Below are positions 54,955 to 64,000 of a DNA stretch of 64,000 bases, piece after piece. The DNA comes from Ananas comosus (lineage: Eukaryota > Streptophyta > Magnoliopsida > Poales > Bromeliaceae). The stretch spans positions 9,885,996 to 9,949,995 of the forward strand of contig NC_033625.1 in NCBI RefSeq assembly GCF_001540865.1, in the 5' to 3' direction. The notes under the pieces are model-generated. The model ran no database searches. It worked only from the letters and a program-made list of their open reading frames with translations, and was not told where the DNA came from. Position numbers and translations under genes: made by a program. Position 1 is the first letter of the stretch; each line of letters begins with the position of its first letter.

Positions 54955-55741
54955 TGTTACATCTGCCAAATAAGAGAAGGGAATTAGGGATAGAAGTAGC
55001 AGCAAAGGTTTAGAGAATTAATAAAAGAGAGATGGAGTAATGAGAGAGCTTAGCTTTTCCTTGTGGAGCCTTTGAAACAGAACCGGTTAGCCATGGAGAT
55101 CGGGAGGGGGCAAGCAGCTTCGTTGGGGCGGAACCAGCAAGGCTAGATGAGGAAGACGCTCGAAGCAGGGTGAAGCTTTTGGGGGCGGAGTTTGAGGGTT
55201 GCGGAGTGGAGAAAAGACGAACCCAATACCCGTTGGACTCTGGATAGTGCGGATAAAGGAGACCCGGTGGCCACTTACCCGGCTATCAGGTGCTCTTGGA
55301 CCAGATGAGTTCATTTAGGCCCATATTCCCATTCAAATAGGCCTACGAGGAAGCAGAAAGCCTTCTTTTATTTCAATTCTCAGTTTAGCATTATTTAGTT
55401 TACTAAATTGCATTTTAGTCCATTGTATAGGTGAATATATAGGCAGATTGTAACAGAACCGGGGATTATGGTAAATTGTTAAGTCTCTGTTATCCTCATC
55501 TTCTTCCTCCATCTCTCTCATCTCTTCTCGTCTCAACATCTCCATCTATCTATCTCTCTCTCTTTATCTCTCTCTTCTCTTGCTCAATCCCATCCTCTCA
55601 CTCTTATTCTTGATCTCGCTACGAGCGTTTGGGGGCGGGCAATCGCTGAGATACTGATTGATTAGACCATTACCCTCCACGCCGTCCTCGTCTCAGCGAA
55701 TTATCATCATAGACGGGTTGCGTAGAGTAAGGTACGTAACA
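54955..55741 (+). repeat. Solo LTR of 787 bp with 5-bp TSD GAAAG
   Basis: Starts TGTTACATCTGCC and ends GGTACGTAACA, with GAAAG at 54950-54954 and 55742-55746. The short length and TGTTAC...GTAACA ends suggest Ty1/copia, but without an internal region this is an inference. A TATA-like GAATATATAGG near 55433 and a following CT-rich leader (55500-55575) favour the plus orientation. It lies in putative intron 2 of the CYP71-like gene. Confidence 0.85.
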
Positions 55742-55746
55742 GAAAG

Positions 55747-56163
55747 ATCTTGATTTGCTTGTGTTTTTTGAATCTACTAGTATTCTTGAGAAAGAACTAA
55801 AGAAAAAAAAGGATGAAGCCTCTAGGCAGTGAGTTAAATGAAGGTTTAATGAACTTTAGCCGGAATTTTATTTTATTTTATTTTTTTCTTTTCTTGAGCT
55901 TTAAAGATTCAATAATTTTATATTTGATTAACTTCCATTCCTAATTGTAGGAAATAAGAACTAAGTGAAGCAAACTCCTGGCTCCTAGATAAAAGAGAAT
56001 CGTAAAAGCTAGAAAATACAAGTAGGGTTATGAACTTGTTTTGATTCTACCAACCTGTGATATTCATAAAGAATATCTCCTTATCATGCCACCATATATA
56101 TGTTAGAGAGTACAAACTGTTATATTTTATATTAATTATATTTTTCTGTACTAAATTTGTGCA
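55747..56163. other. AT-rich interval, no gene seen
   Basis: A continuation of the host DNA interrupted by the solo LTR. It contains A- and T-runs only. Confidence 0.55.
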
Positions 56164-59051
56164 TGTCACACTCCGGGACCCTTTGGGAAAGTATTTTTGA
56201 AAATCCTTCCTCTTGAAAATAGAGTTACGGAAAAGTGTACTAATTCTTTTTGAAATTTTGCCCGAGACGCTGCAAACGCCCCACACAGTTTATCCACACA
56301 GATGAAGTTTCTTCTGTACATGCACGACGTAGGAGCATAGACAAAACAACCACAACCACAACAACAACCTAAACAAGGAGGAATCAATATACGACTACCA
56401 CAACCAAGAATTCATAAACCATGAAAATAGGAAAATCCAAAATCGATTCTTCTCGCAGTGCTACGAGTCTATGATACATAACAAGAACTTAATAAAGGAA
56501 CATATACATCTGGACAGTAAAATAGAAGCTAGTAATCAAGATCCACGGCACGAATTATCTAGGTGCTAACTAAGGAACAGATACAACTGGAAAGTAAAAT
56601 AGAAGCTAGTAATCAAGATTCGCTGTACGAACTATTTCGGCTCTAACTAATCACGTCCTTAGGCAGCGCCCCAACCTACACTGTTAGCAACACTTGTAAA
56701 TATAGTGGGTGAGAAACATATAAATATGTTTTCTAATTGGGACAACCAGCCGCCAAAGACAAGCCGCACTCACTGGTCAACAAAGAATACGATAAAGAGA
56801 TAACAACAGTAATAAGGAGTTAATTAAAATAATCAACTGAGATATAAGCATGATCAACTACAGTAGCATGAAGATAAATAGGTACGGATTATGAAATAGA
56901 ATACAATCTAATGCTACTATTGTAAACAAGAGCAAACAATATAAATGCGATAAAGGTACTGACTGAAGTAGCAAGATAATACATAATCAAATGTAAATAT
57001 GTAATAAACAAATTATCCGAGAGACGCTACTGTAATCGAAACAACTAACTGAATGCCATGCATAACTCAAATAGGGGCATATGCATCAACTGGACATATA
57101 GATCGTCGTAAGTCATGCCAAATCACCACTGCCGCCATAAAGGCCCAGCCTAAGCTTTCCTACTAGGTTGCAAGGACCAATAACTAAGTTCCACCCCCGA
57201 GGGATACAACATGTAGCATCCAAAGTCGTTAACTCTATCAAAGAACCGTATACATCAAACCTGGGAGTGATGTACTCAGGGTGACAAACCCGAACTAATA
57301 ACAACACCTAGGTTGTGAACCCTGTCTAAGAGCACTCTAGGTTGTGAACCCTGTCTAATAGCAACAGCGCCATCTCAAGCTATACCACGTATATGCTCAA
57401 GGCTCCAACAATCCATCAACAGTCTAACTAACACCCGTAGGCTCCAATAATCTCAAGGAACGTCAAAAAAGTATAATCACATTCTCAAAGTCGACTAATA
57501 TACTACACTGCACAAGCATCAAGAAAGGCGATGATAAATACAAGGAATGGAACTATGGAAGTGAAGCATGCTAAGTCCCAATCATGAACAGAATAAGCTA
57601 ACCGACCTCTAAGGTCAAATCTCAGGAAGAGGCACCAACCAATTAGGTCAAAGTCTCATGAAGTAAATTCACTTACTACAAGATCAAATCATATGAAGGG
57701 AAATAGTCGACCGACATGGTCTAATCACATAGGAGTGAATCTGCTGACCGCTTGGTCGACACGGTCAACACTCAAAAAATGAGTAATATCGACCTATCAG
57801 GTCATATCATAGTCAGGTCTATAAGTCACTAGAACAAGTTCTGCTCTACATGTCATACATTATCTATTGATGAAAAACAATCATAAGTAGTACAATGAGC
57901 AATATGATAAAGCAACAGACATATAGAGTACCAAGCATGTAAGAATACGAAATAATGATAAGTTGCACTAAACAACAATTGTATTGAATAGAATGAGCAT
58001 AGAGGAAAATCGAATAAAATACAACTTTACGAACTTTGGATTGAAGTACCAGCCTTACCAAAGTATCTGAGTCCTTGACTCGACTGATATTTCTAGATAT
58101 CACCTGTACCTAGACAAGACAATCAAGTATCATAATCAACCTCTACGTGTCATCTATACAAAGCGACACGTCCAAATCACACCAACAGGTACTACGATGC
58201 AAACGGAATATCTGTTACGCAAATCGACTTCCAGAACTAAGCCCAATGACTAACCGACTGAACAGGGAGTCATAACAACACTTTCATGGTCTGAGACGCA
58301 CCATTTTAAGTGTCGGGACAATTGCACGCCAAGTGATCGACAAAATAGACAACGACGTAGAACTAGGCCACGACGAGACTAATAGGCACCGATCTGATAT
58401 TTCGAATACCACTTCGGTGTCGGATCGGGCGCACAATGAGTGTTCAGCCGTAAGATGTTCTCAACACCACATCATCACCAAATAGTGGCATAAAATCACC
58501 AACAACTCACAATAGCATGATCAGAACATTGGACCCACTTATTTCCGAATTCGGCGATTTTCGCATAAACTCACCAGAATGTCACTTTAGTCCATGGAGT
58601 GTCCCGAGTCGTCCCGAGTCATGCCATACGCCTCTAAATCTCATCCGCTATCCCGAAATGCCATATTTTAGGTGTTGGGATAGCCGTGCACAAATTGCGC
58701 GACAACTGGAGCTATGACTCCAAAAGTAAGTCAAAATTGGTTTTGAAATATCTATTTCGGTATCGGAATTAACCCACATTGCATTAGCTGCCACAAAGAA
58801 CTCAAATAGCAAGATTAGGCAAGCTAACAAGGCTCGACAACCATTTCGGATAGCAACAACTCGGATTCCATGAAAACGGAGCCGAAACGCACGATAAAAA
58901 TCTATTTTGGCTCAACTTGTGTAAAATTTGCACCAAATCAGCCTCGGACAACTAGTCCGAACATCAAATAGTGACGAATTAAGCTATCTAGCGCATCCCA
59001 CGACGCACTAAGCGTCGAAACGCCCGATTTGTATCAAAAACATATATTTAA
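56164..59051 (-). repeat. Old LTR-like remnant (minus), right end unresolved
   Basis: At 56164 the sequence TGTCACACTCCGGGACCC resembles the minus-strand LTR ends of A, B and H. At 56713-56731 is the equivalent of the conserved LTR hairpin, but with a changed stem (AAACATAT/ATATGTTT) next to GGTGAGAA. The rest is diverged. No terminal ACA or target duplication could be fixed on the right, so the end given is only the start of the next element. Degenerate repeats lie at 57309-57365 (GGTTGTGAACCCTGTCTAA twice) and 57600-57830. Confidence 0.5.
56491..56644. repeat. Two tandem 77-bp units
   Basis: Units 56491-56567 and 56568-56644 share AGTAAAATAGAAGCTAGTAA and most flanking bases; they differ at roughly a fifth of positions. 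Confidence 0.85.
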
Positions 59052-59382
59052 CAAGGTTTTAAGTGCCCGTCGGCATGGGCCGTATCCACCGTGCCGTAGT
59101 GTCAACAAGATACCGGCACGATACATACCCCGTGCCGATGGCATAGCTCAAAACCCTCTATTCTTTAAATTAGTAAGTAATTTACTCAATAAAGTTCAAA
59201 AAATGTGATAAAAAGACATAATAAATAGTTAGAATATTTTGTTGCTAAAGAAAATAAATATTTCATGTTATTATGTGTTAGCATACAAGAATTTTTTTGA
59301 CCGGCACGCATCGGCACGGCTCGGCATGCACCGTGCCGAGAAGTTTCCGGTACGATCCCGTGCCACGGCACTTATATCCTTG
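59052..59382. mobile_element. hAT-like MITE with 8-bp TSD
   Basis: 331 bp. The left end CAAGGTTTTAAGTGCC and the right end (reverse complement CAAGGATATAAGTGCC) are inverted repeats. The flanks ATATTTAA (59044-59051) and ATATTTAG (59383-59390) match at 7 of 8. An 8-bp duplication and CA-GG-like ends point to hAT. Inside are several CGGCACGG/CCGTGCCG words in both orientations. It codes for nothing. Confidence 0.75.
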
Positions 59383-59448
59383 ATATTTAGCATAAATTAT
59401 AGTAATGAAAGGGCATTCAAGTATTTTGCCGAACTTCCGTGATCCGAA

Positions 59449-59986
59449 TGTGAGGAAGTGAATTCTCGAAATACGAGAATTAGACTTCATCCAGGATCGA
59501 CCAAGGGTTGTGTTGGTGAGCTTTGGAAAAGCCAAAGATGTTAAAATCACCAAAAGTGCATTGGAAACGAGTCCACGGCAGCAAATAGTGCAAAATCTGC
59601 ACTGGAGCAAAATTGCTGTCGGGGACCGGTCCCTGGCAGGGAGGAACCGGTCCCATCGGCTAGTGTTGCGGGGTTGCTTGATGCAACCGGTCCCTGGCAG
59701 GGAGGGACCGGTCCTTGAACGTGACCCCAGCGAGAAAGGCTAGAATTTGGCTAAGTCTTGAAAACATAGCTCTCGGGAACCGGTCTTTTAGGAAGGAACC
59801 GGTCTCCCGAGGACCGGTCTCAGAGAGACCGGTACCCGAACGCATAACCCGAGCTGAAGCTACCGGTCCCAAGTCGGGGAGACCGGTCCCTCAGCGCGCT
59901 GAAGGCCCAGTAAGGGCAGTGCACAGAGATGAAAGGTGAGGGGCTTTTATGCAAAATGACCTTAGTTAGAGGGGTATACATGGGGG
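59449..59986 (+). repeat. LTR fragment of the TGTAAGGAAG family
   Basis: Starts TGTGAGGAAGTGAATTCTCG and follows LTR K (47939) through the ACCGGT array (59620-59900) to GTTAGAGGGGTATACATG. It is then cut by the GC-rich TIR element at 59987. After that element only AT-rich sequence follows, so the downstream LTR is lost. This puts a piece of the nest's own family in the gene-bearing half of the window. Confidence 0.85.
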
Positions 59987-60850
59987 TAGGGGTGTCAAAC
60001 GGGCCGGGCGGCCCGCGGCCCGCCCGGCCCGGCACGAGAGTGGGCCGGGCCAGGCACGGCACGAGTACTGTAGCGTGCCGTGCTAGCCCGGCCCGGCCAA
60101 TTAAATCGGGCCGTGCTGGGCTTTGCTCTCGCGGCCCGATGGCCCGGCACGATAAAGGCCTGGGCCGTGCCGGGCCTAGAGAGTACCCAGGCCCGGCCCG
60201 GCACGGCACGGCCCGGCCCGTGTGGCCAGGCCCTCCCGAGCCGGGCCCAGGCAGGGACTTGGGAGTTGGGTACAACCCAACTCCCAAGACCTGCACCACC
60301 CAACTCCCAATAGTGGGCTGTTGCTTTGGGACTCCCAACAGCCAAGTGGCTTTGGGAGTTGGGCTTGGACTAAAATGCCCTTCCCAACAGTCAAAAATTT
60401 GACTGTTGGGAGGGTATTTTGGTCTCCTTTTTGACTGTTGGGAGGGTATTTTGGTCTGAAGGAGATCAAAATACCCATCTAACTATCTCCCAATGATTAG
60501 CCATAGCAAATCCTTGGGAAGCCCTAAGGCTGCACATCCCAACTCCAAAAGCATTGGGAGTTGGGGTCCTTGGGAGTTAGGTACAACCCAACTTCCTGAC
60601 CGGCTCGGTAGACACTAGACATATAGGCCGTGCCGTGCCGGGCTGGGGTTTCTCCTCAGGCCCGGCACGGCACAGGCCCGTGTTGTGACGGACCATGCCA
60701 GGCCATGACAGCAAGGCCCAGCACGGCCCGGTTCATCTTGCCGAGCTGGCTCTGCACAAGTGCCACGGTACTCGTACCGTGCCTCATCCCGGCCCACTCT
60801 CGTACCGGGCCGGGCGGTCAGCAGGCCCACCCGGCCCGTTTACACCCCTA
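59987..60850. mobile_element. GC-rich non-coding TIR element with a nested hairpin MITE
   Basis: The ends TAGGGGTGTCAAACGGGCC and, as reverse complement, TAGGGGTGTAAACGGGCC are inverted repeats. Long GGCCCGGCACGG-type runs follow in both arms. The ends and the word pattern resemble non-autonomous plant hAT elements, but no convincing target duplication was found. The frames of up to 172 codons in it are by-products of GC richness. Confidence 0.65.
60256..60600. mobile_element. Hairpin-rich MITE nested in the GC-rich TIR element
   Basis: Both ends carry a palindrome built from TTGGGAGTTGGGT and its complement (60256-60290; 60567-60595 imperfect). The middle has direct copies of TGACTGTTGGGAGGGTATTT (60399 and 60432). 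It splits the GGCCCGG arms of the outer element, so it is the later insertion. Confidence 0.55.
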
Positions 60851-61229
60851 GGCACATAGAAAATTCTTTCTATCAGCATCATCATTATCATCGTTATCTA
60901 TATTTATATTTTAGATATATTCAAAATTATACTATACATTCAAAATTATATTATAGAATATATATAATATAATATATAATAATTTATATATGGGGTGTGA
61001 GCTCTATGACTTGAAACTTATTCCAAAATTGATCAGAGATTTAAAAATTGTTACGAAGTAAAATCAGGAATGAAATTCTATTTCAATAACAAACTTCGAT
61101 AAAATTAAAAATAGATATATAAACATGTAGTAATTAAGTAATTAAAAAGTAAATAGAGATGACACTTAAGTTTCGAATTTTTATATTTATACTTATCAAA
61201 ACACTGAATTGCCTACCATTCATCCCTAC
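60851..61229. other. AT-rich interval, no gene seen
   Basis: Runs of TATAATAT-type sequence (60895-60995) and unrecognised AT-rich DNA. Confidence 0.55.
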
Positions 61230-61720
61230 GTTTACCTAGGCCCAACCACCTCGAGGGCAGGTCTAGGCGGGGGCTGCCCCGTCATTCACCCTCTTTTATT
61301 TGCCTAAACCCCGCTTTTTGCCCCATTTCAAATGCTAGGCTCTGCCTAAGCCCTGTCCTTTGCCCTCTTTAAAACTGGGCGGGGCTTAGGCGAGGCGATA
61401 CTAGGCAGGGCTTAGGCGGGGCTTTTAGTAAATATAAAATTTTTTTATAAGGATTTTTTATTACATAAATGTTTTTTCAAATTTTATGTTTATTCAATCA
61501 TGAGAGTAAAGATTATATAAACTTTGAAAACTTAAAACAAAACTTAACAATAACTATAAAAACTAAAAATATTAACTATAACAATTTAATATATATATTA
61601 TAATAATTTTTAATAATAAAATATAAAATATTTTATAATTATTATAATATTAAAATACTTTTTATAATCAACCGCCCTACCTAAGCCCCGCGGCCGCCCT
61701 CCGCCCAATGTTCCATTATT
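61230..61720. repeat. GGGCTTAGGCGGGGC-rich repeat, possible non-autonomous transposon
   Basis: Copies of GGGCTTAGGCGGGGC and its complement GCCTAAGCCCC flank an AT-rich core. The layout resembles subterminal repeats of a small DNA transposon. Ends and target duplication could not be defined. Confidence 0.35.
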
Positions 61721-63546
61721 TCCTTTTGTTTAACGCATTGGTAGTGTCGGAGAATGTGTATCTACCATTGTTAAATAATATACTAATGTTTTATTAAGTA
61801 TTTATTTCTTCATAGTTATCTGAGATTTAAAAGTATTTCATTACCAATATAACGTGATGACCAAGAGTTTGAAACTCCCCACAGTGAAACAGGAGTTTGA
61901 ACCGGTACTATCCTCCTCGGAAAATTCAAATTCGGTCTACTTCCATCGTCAAAATATTTTAAGCTCTCTTAACGAAAAAGAAACGAAAGAGATGTTACAC
62001 TACGAATAACTTCCCGAAAAAGACACCACTTGTCTCGTTCAACAACTTCCTATAAACTTGGCTCGATACCAGTGCTAATTTTCTTTTGCTTTCTTTTCAG
62101 CAGAACGATTGTTAAGGTGATCTCGTACGTAATCCTAGTCGACTTAGTGTTGTTCTTGAACGTTTGTACGGGACAACCTATTTGTTTAGTCCAAACCATT
62201 CGTATAAGTTTTTTCTTTTATATTCAATTATCGTACAACAAACGACGATCGTCCACAGGTAAAACGAACTAAATTCGTTTATTTTTAATATCACAGTTTT
62301 TCTTTAGATATTTACACAATCAAATAACTACCGCTTCTTTTTGTCGAACTAACTTAAATATAATAGTATTCTAATAGATTTAAACGCCTCCTTACGTACC
62401 ATGCCTTAATAATTGTAAAATAAAAGTAAAAAAGGAAACAACTAGCACAAAAGTTATTCATCCAACACTAGAATGCCATTCTCCCTGTTCTTGCCTACTT
62501 CGCTTTCATAAGAGTTTCAATTGCAGTTTCGTTCTAAAACATGTAGTAAAAGAAAGAAACAAAAAGCGATCTATTTTTGAAAATTTGATAAAAAATGTAA
62601 TAATTGGTTAATTTACATCAATAAAGAATGAAAAAATATAAAAATAAACAAATAAATAAAGCATTTAAAAATGATATTAAAATTAGACGGCGTAGTGCGC
62701 CCACGGATGTGTTCAAACATACATTTTAGCTCAGCTCAACTATAGAACTAATTAAAACAAGTTATTTAGCTATACTTGTCTTATTACGAGTGGCAACCCC
62801 CGTAAACCAAACCGTATTTTACTTGTCTTTTAATTAAAAGTCATACTTTCTATTAAAAGCGAACAAATCAAGGTGCATTTCATTAAAAAGGTAGTTTCGT
62901 AAAAATACCTAAATCCTTTTTTAATTTCAAAAGCAAAAGGGAAAAAAATCGATTTTTGCTTTTGAGAGAGAGAATAGGAGAGAAAGAGAAATATATTATG
63001 ATCACAACTTAGGCACGAAACGCTGCCTATCAAAATTGTGATTATACGTTTGTATATGAATCGCACTTGTTAAATAAAAATTTGTTAAGATTTTCTTTTA
63101 TTAAAATTGAAAATAAAAGTTTTTTAATATTCCTACCTAATTCATCTTTTATAATATCTCTTTTCTCCAAATCTACTTCGGACATTCAGCTCCAAACGCT
63201 TTCGTGACAAGGATCTTTGCTCTAACAGGGAGGTGCACGCTCTAAGGTTGATAGTGAGTATCGCTATGTTGCTGGTGGAAGGTGGAGCAGCCGTGCAGGA
63301 ATCCCAATACGTTGTTCTTGGGTTCATCGAGAATCTCTAGGTTGTTTTTTATGTTGTTTTTACATTTTGAGTCACATTTCTTTGCACTTCAAATCACGTA
63401 CACCCTTTTTCCTTTTTCTTCGTTAATCCTTTTAAAAAGTTCCAAGGTTGGAGTACTCATGTGCAAGAGGATATATGTGTGGGCTTAGTTCCACTCCTAA
63501 AACAGAGAAGACCTTCATTCCTTTACTTCTAAAACAGCCTTTTCTA
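61721..63546. other. AT-rich low-copy DNA, no gene seen
   Basis: No coding frame with family motifs and no RNA gene was recognised in these 1.8 kb. A GA-rich run (62964-62990) is the only simple repeat. It may be intron 2 of the CYP71-like gene or intergenic DNA. Confidence 0.5.
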
Positions 63547-63814
63547 AACCTATTTAAACCATGGAAGGGTTCCACCTAAACCCTTCTAAACCATAGAAGG
63601 GCTCCACATTAGTAACCTATCTAAACCATAGTAGGGCTCCACCTAACCCTTTCTAAACTATGTAAAGGCTACACATTAATAATCTATCTAAACCATGGAA
63701 AGACTCTACCTAAACCTTTCTAAACCGTGGAGGGGCTCCACATTAGTAATCTATCTAAACCATGGAAAGGCTACACCTAAATCTTTTTAAACCATGGAAA
63801 GGCTCCATATTAGT
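63547..63814. repeat. Four tandem 67-bp units
   Basis: Units begin at 63547, 63614, 63681 and 63748, each exactly 67 bp. Each has two half-units built on CTAAACCATGGAAAGGCTCC followed by ACCTAAACC or ACATTAGTAA. Divergence between units is modest, so the array is fairly young. Confidence 0.92.
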
Positions 63815-64000
63815 ATTTTAAATCTAAACTTTACCCTCCCTCCTCTCTCTTCTCTACTACCCCCCTCTACTCTTTCTTTCTCGCCTGTGCACATGTCATC
63901 TTTGACAGTTAATCAAATAAACATAACTATATGATAATATATTACAAAATAAACATTTATATATGAGTATATTATATACACAATAATATATAATACAATA
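63815..64000. other. Simple-sequence tail, no gene seen
   Basis: A CT-rich stretch (63836-63882) followed by AT-rich sequence to the window edge. Confidence 0.55.

Noticed and set aside
59820..60402. Pro/Gly/Arg-rich frames of up to 172 codons
   Set aside because: They lie in the GC-rich TIR element and are made of GGCCCGG repeats read on both strands.
61730..61925. tRNA-derived SINE with A- and B-box-like words (TGGTAGTGTCGG, GAGTTTGAAACTC)
   Set aside because: The two words are about 125 bp apart instead of the usual 30-50, and no poly(A) tail or target duplication is seen.

Overview
The window is nuclear DNA of a flowering plant, probably a monocot (my guess, not proven by the sequence; pineapple would fit). 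Positions 1-52963 are a nest of LTR retrotransposons with almost no host sequence. Positions 52964-64000 are lower-copy DNA holding the first two exons of one recognisable host gene, plus small transposons.

Most of the nest belongs to the Del/Tekay-like Ty3/gypsy chromovirus type: long LTRs (about 2.4-3.2 kb) ending TGT...ACA, a PBS matching initiator-Met tRNA, the order gag-PR-RT-RNaseH-integrase-chromodomain, and a GGAGG-type PPT directly before the 3' LTR. One Ty1/copia element (24988-30178) is complete in outline but has only gag. Insertions could be ordered from 5-bp target duplications: element C (minus) is oldest in its group and is split by element B (in its 3' LTR), solo LTR D (in integrase) and copia E (between PR and RT). 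Element B is split by element A, solo LTR N1 and solo LTR N2. LTR G contains recombinant LTR X/F and solo LTR H. Element J carries solo LTR I at its stop codon and is joined to a fragment of element K. LTR L closes the nest at 52963.

All pol and gag reading frames of the Ty3/gypsy elements are broken. Several of the stops can be explained by C-to-T or G-to-A changes, as expected for methylated silent DNA. Many copies are reduced to solo LTRs.

Three signals go beyond ordinary annotation. (1) LTRs that otherwise differ carry a hairpin of the form GAACTAT-loop-ATAGTTC with base-pair-preserving changes, followed in most by a pyrimidine tract and CAG; a GTAAG-type donor lies 1.3-2 kb upstream in several. 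This suggests a spliced leader inside the LTR. (2) The U3 regions carry arrays of palindromes with an ACCGGT core in two flavours, GGGACCGGTCCC and TGTACCGGTACA. The flavours swap between related LTRs, and the first is also in the LTRs of the unrelated copia element. (3) Two elements, B and E, look as if they moved without a working pol of their own.

The host gene starts at 53812 and matches the N-terminus of the WD40-cyclophilin CYP71. Only exons 1 and 2 were found; the rest of the window to the right would be a long second intron loaded with a solo LTR, an LTR-like remnant, hAT-like MITEs and a 67-bp tandem repeat.
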